From: Caryophanales bacterium UBA6985
GTDB lineage: Bacteria > Bacillota_I > Bacilli_A > RF39 > UBA660
Length of the DNA stretch: 14,239 nucleotides
Direction: 5' to 3'
Assembly: GCA_002450035.1 (NCBI GenBank)
Contig: DJYF01000009.1
Location: 1-14,239 of the forward strand
Shown here: positions 1-7,615 of the stretch, in pieces
Numbering within the stretch: the stretch's first letter is position 1
How the letters are laid out: the number at the start of each line of letters is the position of its first letter
Notes under the pieces: model-generated
Databases searched by the model: none
What the model was told of the DNA's origin: nothing
Seen by the model: the letters and a program-made list of their open reading frames with translations, nothing else
Program-made: the position numbers and the translations under genes

Positions 1-663
1 CATCATAGCTTCCATTTCAGCAAAACTCATAACTCCAGTTACAACATCACTTCTAATCATGAAAGGAGGAATTGCATAAGTAAATCCATTATCAATCATA
101 TAGTCTCTTGCACAAGCAATCATTGCTTCATGAAGTCTTGCAATGTCTCCAATTAAATAGTAGAAACCTTCACCTGAAGTTCTACCTGCTGATTCTTTAT
201 CAAGTCCATTAAATGAAGCAATAATATCAGCATGATATGGAATTTCATACTTTGGAACAATTGGTTCACCAAACTTTTCAACTTCAACATTTTCAGAGTC
301 ATCTTTTCCAACTGGAACTGATTCATCAATGATATTTGGAATAACCATCATTCTTTTCTTAATTTCTTCATCTAATTCAGCTTTAATATTTTCATTCTTA
401 GTGATTTCTTCAGCCATTTCAGCAATTTTTGCTTTAATTTCATTGGCTTCTTCAATTTTTTTATCTTTCATAAGAATTCCAATTTCACCACTAAGTTTAT
501 TCTTTTCAGCCTTTAAGTTATCAGCAGTAAGTTGTGCTTCTCTAACTTTAATATCCATTTCATAAACTTCATCTACTAATGGAAGTTTTTCATCTTGGAA
601 TTTCTTTTTAATATTTTCTTTTACTAAATCTCTATTTTCTCTTATTAATTTAATATCTATCAT
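1..663 (-). CDS. serS: Seryl-tRNA synthetase, N-terminal part (cut by left window edge)
   Basis: Charges tRNA-Ser with serine in the cytoplasm. The frame gives 221 residues beginning [20 protein letters not shown], the usual SerRS opening. Residues of about 30-110 are rich in Lys, Glu and Ala heptads, matching the antiparallel coiled-coil arm that grips the long variable arm of tRNA-Ser. The catalytic domain then starts with a GEGFYYLIGDIARLHEAM-like stretch and IPPFMIRSDVVTGVMSF, which corresponds to the class II motif 1 region. A family member is about 425 residues, so roughly half is present and motifs 2 and 3 lie outside the window. The start codon shares one base with the stop of the upstream NUDIX gene (TAATG), with GGTGAT as ribosome binding site. 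It is therefore the second gene of the T-box-controlled operon. Identification is firm. Confidence 0.96.
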   Translation of the reverse strand, partial: MIDIKLIRENRDLVKENIKKKFQDEKLPLVDEVYEMDIKVREAQLTADNLKAEKNKLSGEIGILMKDKKIEEANEIKAKIAEMAEEITKNENIKAELDEEIKKRMMVIPNIIDESVPVGKDDSENVEVEKFGEPIVPKYEIPYHADIIASFNGLDKESAGRTSGEGFYYLIGDIARLHEAMIACARDYMIDNGFTYAIPPFMIRSDVVTGVMSFAEMEAMM

Positions 664-1382
664 TATTTATCACCTTTCTTTTTATACATTTGAAATCTCA
701 TTTTTTGTTTAATCTCAGGATACTTTTTATGATCCACTTCCGAGTTAAACATATCTAAAGGTCTTGCAGTAAAATCAACACCTTCAACACATTCAGTTTC
801 ATATAATGGTTTATAAACCATTAATTCTTCGCCATTCTCAGTATGTCTTGCAGTTCCAATTATTTCATATAAATACTTATTTGGATCTTTCTTTAAATCT
901 TCTTCCGATACTGTTTCTCTTTTAAAATGTTGAACAATATCTCCTCTTTCAAACATTTCTTTCATAAATAAATACTCCTTATATTTAATTAAACTATTTT
1001 TCGATGGAGGATATAAATTAGTAGGTAGATTATTTATATCAAACCATTTCCACTCATCTTCTTTTTCAGGTTCCATAATTTTTAAATCTCCTGAATAAGC
1101 ATTAGCAATTGTAGTAATAGTAACAAAGTGTCTATCTACATCAATATCATCACATGCAGTTAATATTTGAAGATTGCTAACATCTAAATTACATTCTTCT
1201 TTTGTTTCTCTTGCTGCACAATCTAGAATAGTTTCATCAAATTCTTGTTTACCACCAGGTAATGTCCAAGTATCTCTACCAATAATTCCACCTGTGTCTT
1301 TTTTATTCTTAGATCTATGTCCTAATAAAATCTTATCACCATCACGAATAATGACAGCAACTCCAACTCTAACTTGCTCCAT
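663..1382 (-). CDS. NUDIX hydrolase (NUDT15/MutT-like) fused to a C-terminal DUF1653 domain
   Basis: The protein has 239 residues. Residues 1-135 form a NUDIX domain opening [20 protein letters not shown]. The NUDIX box fits GX5EX7REUXEEXGU at residues 44-66 (G44, E50, R58-E59, E62-E63), with the usual late Gly replaced by Asn65. The overall pattern resembles NUDT15-type nucleoside triphosphate diphosphatases, which hydrolyse oxidised or modified NTPs. The substrate here is inferred and could be another nucleoside diphosphate derivative. Residues of about 147-225 match DUF1653 ([40 protein letters not shown]), a small domain of unknown role. I chose the ATG at 1382 because a perfect AGGAGG lies just upstream. 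An in-frame extension of 19 residues would read back through the leader terminator. The gene overlaps serS by one base and is the first gene behind the serine T-box leader, so its expression should rise when uncharged tRNA-Ser accumulates. Confidence 0.9.
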   Translation of the reverse strand: MEQVRVGVAVIIRDGDKILLGHRSKNKKDTGGIIGRDTWTLPGGKQEFDETILDCAARETKEECNLDVSNLQILTACDDIDVDRHFVTITTIANAYSGDLKIMEPEKEDEWKWFDINNLPTNLYPPSKNSLIKYKEYLFMKEMFERGDIVQHFKRETVSEEDLKKDPNKYLYEIIGTARHTENGEELMVYKPLYETECVEGVDFTARPLDMFNSEVDHKKYPEIKQKMRFQMYKKKGDK

Positions 1383-1604
1383 TCTTTTTCCTCCTAAAAA
1401 ATAAAAAAGAGATAACACACAAGAAAGTGCATAATGCACGGTGCCATCTCTTTATTTAACTCTATAAACTTTAACGGGTTACAATCCGGATATTATTAAT
1501 ATCACTAATAGGTAGATTCATAAACTTCCATTTTAACCTTTTCACCAACCAGGTCTTCTCTTAACAATTTCCATTTATTACTAGTCCCATATATTCGCTT
1601 TACA
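1383..1604 (-). promoter_or_regulatory. T-box riboswitch leader, serine-specific
   Basis: A leader of about 220 nt lies between a promoter and the NUDIX-serS operon. The 7-nt antiterminator bulge UGGCACC is at 1446-1440. It is flanked by helix AAGAGA (1452-1447) pairing with UUUCUU (1426-1421), and by GUGC (1439-1436) pairing with GCAC (1430-1427) around a 5-nt loop. The same AAAGAGA arm can instead pair with downstream AUCUCUUU to form a terminator. In the stem I region, GGTTGGTGAAAAGG is followed by GAA-TCT-ACC. TCT at 1516-1514 is a serine codon followed by a purine, as expected for a specifier. The UGGN fourth base is C, complementary to the G73 discriminator of tRNA-Ser. Two independent positions therefore agree with serine and with serS downstream. 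The stem I assignment is by eye. Confidence 0.9.
1396..1453 (-). terminator. Conditional terminator of the serine T-box
   Basis: AAAGAGAU (1453-1446) pairs with AUCUCUUU (1413-1406). Further GUG/CAC pairing lies inside, and a U-rich run with one A follows (1405-1396). It shares its left arm with the antiterminator, so the two structures exclude each other. The NUDIX ribosome binding site begins directly after the U-run. Confidence 0.85.
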
Positions 1605-1610
1605 AGAAAG

Positions 1611-1640
1611 ATTATAAAACATTTAAGCATTTTTAGTCAA
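1611..1640 (-). promoter_or_regulatory. Promoter of the T-box/NUDIX/serS operon
   Basis: The -35 TTGACT is at 1640-1635 and the -10 TATAAT at 1616-1611, with an 18-bp spacer. The -35 and most of the spacer lie inside the last codons of sufU. This gives the T-box operon its own start although sufS-sufU precedes it on the same strand. Confidence 0.75.
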
Positions 1641-2057
1641 GTAATCTTTTAATACGCTTTTAATTCCTCGATATGGAAGTGTTACACAATTACGTCTATT
1701 AACTTGTTTATATGTTTCATCAAATACTTGAGCTTCTCCAACTACGTTAGAGTCATACTCTTTTTCTTCTAACATATTATCAAAGTTTTCCATATATTCT
1801 AAAGCATCTTTAACAGACTTACCAATTAAATTTTTAATCATAATTGAAGTAGAGGCTGTACTAATAGCACATGCTTCTCCATTAAACTTAATGTCTTTAA
1901 TAACATCATCTTGAATATCAACATAAAGTCTAATATCATCAATACAATTATCACTCTTAGCACGAGTAGTTAAATAAGAAACAGGAGCTTCATTAACTTT
2001 ATTAAAAGGATCATTATAATTATCTAAAATAATTTCTCTTTTTAAATTAGAATCCAT
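1623..2057 (-). CDS. sufU: SufU-type Fe-S/sulfur-relay scaffold protein
   Basis: The protein has 144 residues and belongs to the IscU/SufU family. In Gram-positive bacteria SufU is a zinc-dependent sulfurtransferase that takes persulfide sulfur from SufS. The three family cysteines are visible: C38 (NCID), C63 (GEACAISTASTSIM) and C124 (RRNCVTLPYRG). An Asp at position 40, two after C38, fits the SufU zinc site. The usual CGD appears here as CID, but the ligands are kept. The 18-20 residue stretch between Cys63 and Cys124 that distinguishes SufU from IscU seems present, consistent with SufU rather than IscU. Its ATG overlaps the sufS stop by one base (TAATG), implying translational coupling and equal supply of both partners. 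sufB, sufC and sufD are not adjacent. Confidence 0.92.
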   Translation of the reverse strand: MDSNLKREIILDNYNDPFNKVNEAPVSYLTTRAKSDNCIDDIRLYVDIQDDVIKDIKFNGEACAISTASTSIMIKNLIGKSVKDALEYMENFDNMLEEKEYDSNVVGEAQVFDETYKQVNRRNCVTLPYRGIKSVLKDYLTKNA

Positions 2058-3247
2058 TAAATCATCTCCCTCATTATTTTATCTTTATCTCGTAATAAAT
2101 CTACTAACTTATCTATTTCTTCAATAGTATTATAGAAATATATAGATACTCTTATAGTATTATCTGTACCAATTACATTTTTAAGTAATTTAGCACAATG
2201 ATTTCCTGCTCTTACACATATATTATATTTATTTAAATATATTGCAACATCCTGAGGAAATAATCCATCAACAGTAAATGCTGTAATACCAGTATCACTA
2301 CTACTTACTATATGAATAAAATCTATTTCTGATAATTTATTAGTTAAGTAACTATTTAATTCTTTTTCCCTTTTAGTTATATTATCAAGTCCAATATTAA
2401 GTAAATAATCAATTGCTTCACCAAAAGCAATAACACCAGCTATATTTGGAGTTCCACCTTCAAATCTTGTAGGAATTTTTTTTAACTCAATATGTTCTGC
2501 ATCATCAAATGATTCATTCATTCCTCCACCTAAATTCATAGGTTTCATATTTTCTAGTAATTCGTATTTACCATAAAGAACACCTACTCCAGTTGGACCG
2601 CACATCTTATGTGCACTGAAGAATAAGAAGTCTAAATCTAAATCTTTAACATCAGTTTTTATATGAGGAACACTTTGAGCACCATCTACTACTACTTTTA
2701 TATCTCTTTTATGAGCTTCCTCACATATTTCTTTAATAGGTCTAATGTCCCCAAGTACATTCGTAACATGTGCTAAAGAAATAACTTTAGTATTATCTGT
2801 AATACTATTTATTACATTTTCTAATGTAACATGTTTATTCTCATCTAGTGGTATAAATTTAACTTTAATACCTATTTCATTTTCTAAATTAAACCAAGGA
2901 AGTACATTACTTGCATGTTCTGAGTAAGTAATAAGTACTTCATCATCTTTCTTTAATTTATTTCTAAAGTATCCATCAACTACTAAATTACTTGAGTCAG
3001 TTGAACCACTTGTAAATATTACTTCATTACTATTACAGTTAATTAATTTAGCAATCTTTTCTCTTACACCTTCATAGTTAATATCTACTTTTAAACTAAT
3101 ATCATAGTCTCCTCTATGAGCATTTGCAGAATAATTAGAATAATAGTCAATTGTACTATCAATAACACACTTAGGTTTTAATGTAGTAGCACCATTATCT
3201 AGATAAATTATGTTTGTGTTTATAATAGGAAAATCTTCTCTATTCAT
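2057..3247 (-). CDS. sufS: Cysteine desulfurase SufS
   Basis: This is a PLP-dependent desulfurase of 396 residues that removes sulfur from cysteine as an enzyme-bound persulfide and passes it to SufU. Visible landmarks are LDNGATTLKP near the start, H111 stacking on PLP (SEHASNVLPW), D188 and Q191 in VVVDGAQSVPH, the PLP Schiff-base lysine K214 in FFSAHKMCGPTG, RFEGGTPN at 261-268, and the catalytic C351 in RAGNHCAKLL. The last motif is usually RAGHHC; the His-to-Asn change next to the nucleophile is a mild departure. The length matches the family. GAGGAG lies 5-6 bases before the ATG. A near-consensus promoter sits directly upstream, so sufS-sufU is a separate transcription unit from the Tad-like operon before it. 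Confidence 0.95.
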   Translation of the reverse strand: MNREDFPIINTNIIYLDNGATTLKPKCVIDSTIDYYSNYSANAHRGDYDISLKVDINYEGVREKIAKLINCNSNEVIFTSGSTDSSNLVVDGYFRNKLKKDDEVLITYSEHASNVLPWFNLENEIGIKVKFIPLDENKHVTLENVINSITDNTKVISLAHVTNVLGDIRPIKEICEEAHKRDIKVVVDGAQSVPHIKTDVKDLDLDFLFFSAHKMCGPTGVGVLYGKYELLENMKPMNLGGGMNESFDDAEHIELKKIPTRFEGGTPNIAGVIAFGEAIDYLLNIGLDNITKREKELNSYLTNKLSEIDFIHIVSSSDTGITAFTVDGLFPQDVAIYLNKYNICVRAGNHCAKLLKNVIGTDNTIRVSIYFYNTIEEIDKLVDLLRDKDKIMREMI

Positions 3248-3272
3248 AATTATCTCCTCATTTCGTTTGATT

Positions 3273-3301
3273 ATTATAAACTAAATATATCGATTTGTAA
3301 A
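3273..3301 (-). promoter_or_regulatory. Promoter of sufS-sufU
   Basis: The -35 TTTACA (3301-3296) and -10 TATAAT (3278-3273) are separated by exactly 17 bp. The -35 overlaps the U-tract end of the preceding terminator. Confidence 0.85.
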
Positions 3302-3324
3302 AAAAAGATGCCTAAGCATCTTTT
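3299..3324 (-). terminator. Rho-independent terminator of the Tad-like operon
   Basis: A 9-bp stem (AAAAGATGC with GCATCTTTT) and a 4-nt loop are followed by eight U residues. The left arm includes the first bases of the tadC-like stop codon. The inverted repeat is A-rich on the opposite side too, but no plus-strand gene ends here. Confidence 0.9.
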
Positions 3325-4126
3325 ACATTCCTGAGAATGATTGCATGATTGAAAGAACAAGAATCATCATAACTCCACCACCTGTAAATACAAGCATCTT
3401 CATTGTTTGAGATTCCATCTTATCAAGTCTTGCTTTATAACGAGCTTCTCTGGCTTTTTGTTGTAATGCAGATACGTCTCTTGAGAATGTTAATAATTGT
3501 TCTTGTTTTCTTTCTTGTTTACCAAGACCTAAACGATATAAAAGTCTCATCATTCTCATACTATCTCTAACTGGATACTCTTTTGCAAAATCCATATAAG
3601 GTTGAATACTTGAGTCACCGGCATTAATCTTTTCAATTAAGTCATGTAGACCATCTTGGAATATTTCTGGAGCATCTCCTAAAGACTTACCTAACGCAAC
3701 AGGAACTGTATAGTGTTGTACTAATATTTCCAAGTTTTTTAAATAATAAGGTAATTGAGAATCAATTAAATGTAAATGTTTCTTATAGTAACTTTTTAAG
3801 TTATAATAAGGCATCTTATAAAAAAGCGCTGTCATACCAAATACAATAATCATTGAAACATAAGTAAAATCATTTAGAAAATAGAATATTGTTACACCAC
3901 CTGCAAAAAGAGCATTTTTAAGTCTCGAATTAAATAGTTTATCAATATCTACTGAATCTCCATATTTAGCTTTAGCATAAAATTCAAAGTCTTTTTCTTT
4001 TAACTTTCTAAAATATGAAGCATTATCATCAACGAATTTATTAATACTAAATCCACCTATATATTGAAGTACGTAAATAATAATAGCAGCAATAATAAGT
4101 ATTTCAAAATATACATTATTCGTCAT
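3323..4126 (-). CDS. tadC: TadC-like type II secretion F (T2SSF) membrane protein
   Basis: The protein has 267 residues from the chosen start. Hydrophobic segments lie at about 6-23, 72-84, 88-104 and 244-262. The cytoplasmic stretch between (LPYYLKNLEILVQHYTVPVALGKSLG and the following helices) has the T2SSF look of TadB/TadC/GspF platform proteins. Such proteins form the inner-membrane base that the ATPase turns or loads. The C-terminal amphipathic region (SALQQKAREARYKARLDKMESQ) precedes the last membrane helix, as in TadC. I start at the ATG at 4126, one base after the TadB-like stop and preceded by GGGGGTTG. A GTG start 42 bases earlier would overlap the neighbour and has no better ribosome site. 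It is the last gene of the operon. The call rests on pattern, topology and context; sequence identity to known TadC is low. Confidence 0.75.
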   Translation of the reverse strand: MTNNVYFEILIIAAIIIYVLQYIGGFSINKFVDDNASYFRKLKEKDFEFYAKAKYGDSVDIDKLFNSRLKNALFAGGVTIFYFLNDFTYVSMIIVFGMTALFYKMPYYNLKSYYKKHLHLIDSQLPYYLKNLEILVQHYTVPVALGKSLGDAPEIFQDGLHDLIEKINAGDSSIQPYMDFAKEYPVRDSMRMMRLLYRLGLGKQERKQEQLLTFSRDVSALQQKAREARYKARLDKMESQTMKMLVFTGGGVMMILVLSIMQSFSGM

Positions 4127-4127
4127 A

Positions 4128-5057
4128 TTATTCAACCCCCGTATCTTCATTGTAGAATTTTTCTCCACTTACAAGGAAGTAAGTATTAATCCATAAAACT
4201 GCATGTAATAACATTTGAACATAAAATTTATTAAGCATTTGTTTATATGTATCCATATTCATAAGCAATTGAACTAATATAATTAAGAAATAAAGAGCAA
4301 AACCAAATCCTAAGAACTTCTTATGAGATACATCTCTATCCATTTTATCTCTATATACACCTTCAACCAGTAAGTCTATATCTAGCATCATGTTTTCAAG
4401 AGATTGTCCTGAATCTTTAGCACCTTCTTTTGTTATTTGGTTAAATAATTGATGCATATTTTTAACTATATAATATGGATACTTTTGGCTAAACCATTCA
4501 AGGGATTCATCAATAGTACCATTTGCATATGCTTGATCAATCATCTTACATACATCACCATAAACAGGCTCTTCTAAGATACCAGAGTCTCTTACACCTT
4601 CAAGAGATTTAACAAATGATTGAGTTGTCGTAAACTCATTAATTACATTTGTACAATATACTTGAATACATTCGAATAAAAATTCAGAATATATTTTATT
4701 TGTTTTCAAATATTTTATATATGGAACAAACATAATAGCAATAAATCCATATAATAAAGCAATTGGTATATTATAAAAATATATATAAGTAATAAGTGCA
4801 GCACCGCCACCAAAGATAACTATTTGGCCAGTATATTCTCTTGTTGAATAGTCATAACCTAATTCTTTAGCTTTAGCTTGAACTTCTTGATAACTATATG
4901 GAGCAAATTTATTATAAACTTTTTGAAAACTATCAAATAAGAACTTATAAACATTTTGTCCATTTTGACTATCTTGATTAGCTCTATAACTGCAAACAAA
5001 TATTACAATTAATAAAAGCAAAACAAGTTCAACTGTATAATCAAATAAAAACCCCAT
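4128..5057 (-). CDS. tadB: TadB-like type II secretion F (T2SSF) membrane protein
   Basis: The protein has 309 residues. Predicted membrane segments lie at about 9-23, 78-95, 97-115, 249-267 and 279-296. A soluble helical region at 125-245 corresponds to the T2SSF fold (YSEFLFECIQVYCTNVINEFTTTQSFVKSLEG). The arrangement of one N-terminal helix, a pair, a cytoplasmic domain and two C-terminal helices is that of TadB/GspF-type platform proteins, which assemble with TadC and a CpaF ATPase. The ATG follows AAAGGAAG by a short spacer and lies 16 bp after the ATPase stop. The gene stops one base before the TadC-like ATG, so the two are probably translated together. Order and spacing support the call more than sequence identity does. 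Confidence 0.75.
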   Translation of the reverse strand: MGFLFDYTVELVLLLLIVIFVCSYRANQDSQNGQNVYKFLFDSFQKVYNKFAPYSYQEVQAKAKELGYDYSTREYTGQIVIFGGGAALITYIYFYNIPIALLYGFIAIMFVPYIKYLKTNKIYSEFLFECIQVYCTNVINEFTTTQSFVKSLEGVRDSGILEEPVYGDVCKMIDQAYANGTIDESLEWFSQKYPYYIVKNMHQLFNQITKEGAKDSGQSLENMMLDIDLLVEGVYRDKMDRDVSHKKFLGFGFALYFLIILVQLLMNMDTYKQMLNKFYVQMLLHAVLWINTYFLVSGEKFYNEDTGVE

Positions 5058-5073
5058 ATATTCATCTTCCTTT

Positions 5074-6783
5074 CTAATTAATTACTGCATCAGCAGGAGG
5101 TGTTTGCATATAACCACTTACAACAGGTCTTGAATTAAAAGGTGTTGTTACTTGTGGTTGAACAGGAGCCGCTACAGGAGCAGGAGCTTCTACTGTAGGT
5201 GGCACTTGAGTATTTTGTATTTGAGCCATTACATTTTGTTGATTATTAGCTATTATATTATTACTAACATCAGTTACCTCTGGAATTGTTCTTTCAATTT
5301 GATTAGCATTCTCAGTTGGTAAAGTATCAATTAATTGTTCAGTAGGTTCACTTGATGCAAGAGGTGCAGTTGATACAGTGGCTGCTGGAGCTACTGGAGC
5401 TGTTGAAGCTACTGGAGCTGCTGGAGCTACTGGAGCTGCTGGAGCAACAGGTGTTTCTACTGGTGTAGTACCTTCAACTGGATGAGCACTTGGTTCATTA
5501 ACATCAGTTGCAGCTACTTTAGGAGTTGGTGTTACTCCACCATTTTGTTCTTCTTTACTTGGAGTAATAACATTTTCACCATTCATATTAAATGGATCTG
5601 TTTTATCTTTAATAGTTGATTCTTTCTTCTCTTCTTTAGCTTGAGGTGTATCACTAGCATTTACTAGATTTCCATCATCATCTAATTCAACACGTTTAGA
5701 ATCATCAATCTTTTCATCAGCATCGCCAATTCCAAAATAATCTTTAGGAATTGTAACGTTACCAATTGCCATATATGCTCTAAGTTTATCACTTGGATTA
5801 TGAAGAATGATTCTTCCATCCATTTGTTTAACATATAAATCTCTAGCAACAGGTTTTTGAGTTTCATCATCTACATAGAATTCACATATTTCAAGAATCT
5901 CACGTTGAAATCTATTAAGACGAGCACTAAAATAACCTTTTACATATATACCAATTTGTACATATCTATGAATAGATGAAACGAATTGTTCAATATCTTG
6001 TGAACTCTCTAATAGGGAGTACATACGTAAAGGTATAGAAGACGCCTTATCAGCATGGATTGTTGATAAAATGTGGTGACCAGATGAAATAGAGTTACGT
6101 ACTGCAAGAACTGCTTCACCAGAACGAACTTCGGAAAGTAAGATCCAAATTGGGTTTTGTCTCATGCAGGCTACTAATGCTTCTGAATAAGAAGCAATAT
6201 TATTAGTCTTCATAGCAACAATATCTCTATTAGGATAAATTTTATCTAAGTGAAGTTCTAGTGTATCTTCAATACTTATTATTTTTTCATCTTCATATGT
6301 TTTAGAAGCTAAATACTTAACAAGTTCTGTTTTACCTGAACCAGTTTCTCCGGCAACAATAATGTTACATCTTGCATGAACACATTGTACAAGGAAATCA
6401 TGAACTTGTTCAGTAACATAATCTTCATCTATTAATTTTTCTTTATTCAAACGAATCATAGCTGGAGTCTTACGCATTAAGACAGCTATACCATTTGTTG
6501 CAATTGAATCATGTACGAAATTCATACGTAATTCAGCAGATTCAGCATCCAAGAAAGGATGAGCCATATTAAAAGTCTTTCCCATTACATTAGAACATTG
6601 GAAAGCAAGTTTTTCCATGAATGCATTATTTATATTAGGTCTTTCAACTTGATAAATACCTTTTGATAATGTCTTTAACCAAATTTGACCACCATTAGAG
6701 TAAGAGACGTCGGTTACGTCATCATCATCAAGAAATTCTTGTAATGGACCAAAGTCCATTTGGTCAAATATAGAATTTAACAT
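5074..6783 (-). CDS. cpaF: CpaF/TadA-family secretion ATPase with a long Pro/Ala-rich C-terminal tail
   Basis: The protein has 569 residues. The N-terminal domain (about 12-110) includes LQEFLDDDDVTDVSYSNGGQIWLKT, typical of CpaF. The ATPase core follows: Walker A GETGSGKT at 145-152, Asp box IISIEDTLELHL at 168-179, Walker B WILLSEVRSGEA at 213-224 with Glu218 (usually GEVRGGE), and His box STIHAD around His243. The core is complete, so ATP hydrolysis powering assembly or export is expected. The core ends near 340, whereas family members usually end soon after. Residues of about 350-569 form an extra hydrophilic, low-complexity tail with acidic and Lys/Glu stretches, then Pro/Ala/Val/Thr runs at 430-480 and 525-560. 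This tail has no recognisable domain and is probably disordered. AAAGGGGAG precedes the ATG. It lies centrally in the operon, between the SAF proteins and TadB. Confidence 0.9.
   Translation of the reverse strand: MLNSIFDQMDFGPLQEFLDDDDVTDVSYSNGGQIWLKTLSKGIYQVERPNINNAFMEKLAFQCSNVMGKTFNMAHPFLDAESAELRMNFVHDSIATNGIAVLMRKTPAMIRLNKEKLIDEDYVTEQVHDFLVQCVHARCNIIVAGETGSGKTELVKYLASKTYEDEKIISIEDTLELHLDKIYPNRDIVAMKTNNIASYSEALVACMRQNPIWILLSEVRSGEAVLAVRNSISSGHHILSTIHADKASSIPLRMYSLLESSQDIEQFVSSIHRYVQIGIYVKGYFSARLNRFQREILEICEFYVDDETQKPVARDLYVKQMDGRIILHNPSDKLRAYMAIGNVTIPKDYFGIGDADEKIDDSKRVELDDDGNLVNASDTPQAKEEKKESTIKDKTDPFNMNGENVITPSKEEQNGGVTPTPKVAATDVNEPSAHPVEGTTPVETPVAPAAPVAPAAPVASTAPVAPAATVSTAPLASSEPTEQLIDTLPTENANQIERTIPEVTDVSNNIIANNQQNVMAQIQNTQVPPTVEAPAPVAAPVQPQVTTPFNSRPVVSGYMQTPPADAVIN
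5381..5452. repeat. 9-bp tandem coding repeat in the ATPase tail
   Basis: On the plus strand there are about eight 9-bp units: gctgctgga, gctactgga, gctgttgaa, gctactgga, gctgctgga, gctactgga, gctgctgga, then the degenerate gcaacaggt. Read in the ATPase frame they encode three-residue Ala/Pro/Val units. Because the unit is a multiple of three, copy-number change would alter tail length without breaking the frame. Confidence 0.9.
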
Positions 6784-6812
6784 TATAATCTCCCCTTTCT
6801 ATAATCTATTAA

Positions 6813-7604
6813 TTATATTAATGTATTTGCTTTATTAAATATCATATCTTTAATTTGTTCATTAACAATATGTGGTTCCTCAGGATTTTCAGAGTATGAA
6901 TTATCTCTTGGAACTGGAATAAATTCAAAATTAGCACCAGGTTTATCGGCAATAGAAAGCATCTTATATGTTTCAATAGGAACTGCAAAGTATAACATTG
7001 CAGGTTTAAGTGGATCATCTTCTTTTGTATATGCAAATACATCTTGTCCTTCACTATTAACTACCATCAAAACTTGAATACTCTTAATGAATAATGTGAA
7101 TATTATTTTATCATCATCAGTTTTAGTTTTTACATATAAATCAATATAGTCTCCATCCATAATAGAGCAACCTAATGTTTTATGGAAGTCAGTCTTTAAT
7201 TTATAAATAGTAAAATTATCATTAAGATTAGTAAATGGGTTTGTATCCGCTGCATCTTCACTTGTTAAAGCTTCTGTATAGAAGAATGAATTAGCAGGAA
7301 TTCTATAACCTTTTTTAACAAACTTATCATATATCATATTATAGTTTTGAGCTATATTACCACCTTGCGATGTTAAAAAGCTACCAGATACTTCAATAGA
7401 ACCAATTTTATCTTTAGTTAATCTATCTGATTCATATAATGTTGAAGTTGCATAATAAAGAGTTGTTGGTTGAATTGCATTATTAACCATATATGCATAT
7501 ACATAATAAAGAATTAGTATAGCAACTATAGCAAATATAAATGTTAATGTATTAGGGTTAGAAAAAAATCTAACCAATTCTTTTTTAAATTTTTCTGTAT
7601 TCAT
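6813..7604 (-). CDS. CpaB/RcpC-like SAF-domain protein, second copy
   Basis: The protein has 263 residues. A short basic N-terminus is followed by one membrane helix at about 20-38 and an extracytoplasmic domain. The SAF-like fold is suggested by YYATSTLYESDRLTKDKIGSIEV (49-72), IPANSFFYTEAL (102-113) and GDYIDLYVKT (151-160). In Tad systems CpaB/RcpC proteins sit at the envelope and are thought to stabilise or guide the secretion channel. The upstream gene encodes a parallel protein in which the membrane helix, IPA-FYT motif and GDYIDLY motif fall at the same residue numbers, so the two arose by tandem duplication. GGGGTG precedes the ATG, 11 bp after the first copy ends. The ATPase follows 29 bp downstream. 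No Sec-cleavable signal is evident, so it is likely an anchored protein. Confidence 0.78.
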   Translation of the reverse strand: MNTEKFKKELVRFFSNPNTLTFIFAIVAILILYYVYAYMVNNAIQPTTLYYATSTLYESDRLTKDKIGSIEVSGSFLTSQGGNIAQNYNMIYDKFVKKGYRIPANSFFYTEALTSEDAADTNPFTNLNDNFTIYKLKTDFHKTLGCSIMDGDYIDLYVKTKTDDDKIIFTLFIKSIQVLMVVNSEGQDVFAYTKEDDPLKPAMLYFAVPIETYKMLSIADKPGANFEFIPVPRDNSYSENPEEPHIVNEQIKDMIFNKANTLI

Positions 7605-7615
7605 CTTTTCACCCC

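Noticed and set aside
329..565. Open frame on the plus strand inside serS
   Set aside because: It is antisense to a conserved coding region, hydrophobic only because it mirrors Lys/Glu-rich codons, and has no ribosome site. Similar antisense frames inside the NUDIX, sufS and metallophosphoesterase genes were dropped for the same reason.
1383..1439. In-frame extension of the NUDIX gene adding 19 residues
   Set aside because: It would be translated from inside the T-box terminator. The ATG at 1382 has a perfect AGGAGG in front of it and matches the family start.
4127..4168. GTG start giving the TadC-like protein 14 more residues
   Set aside because: It overlaps the TadB-like gene by 41 bases and lacks a good ribosome site. 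The ATG at 4126 sits one base after the upstream stop with GGGGG ahead of it.
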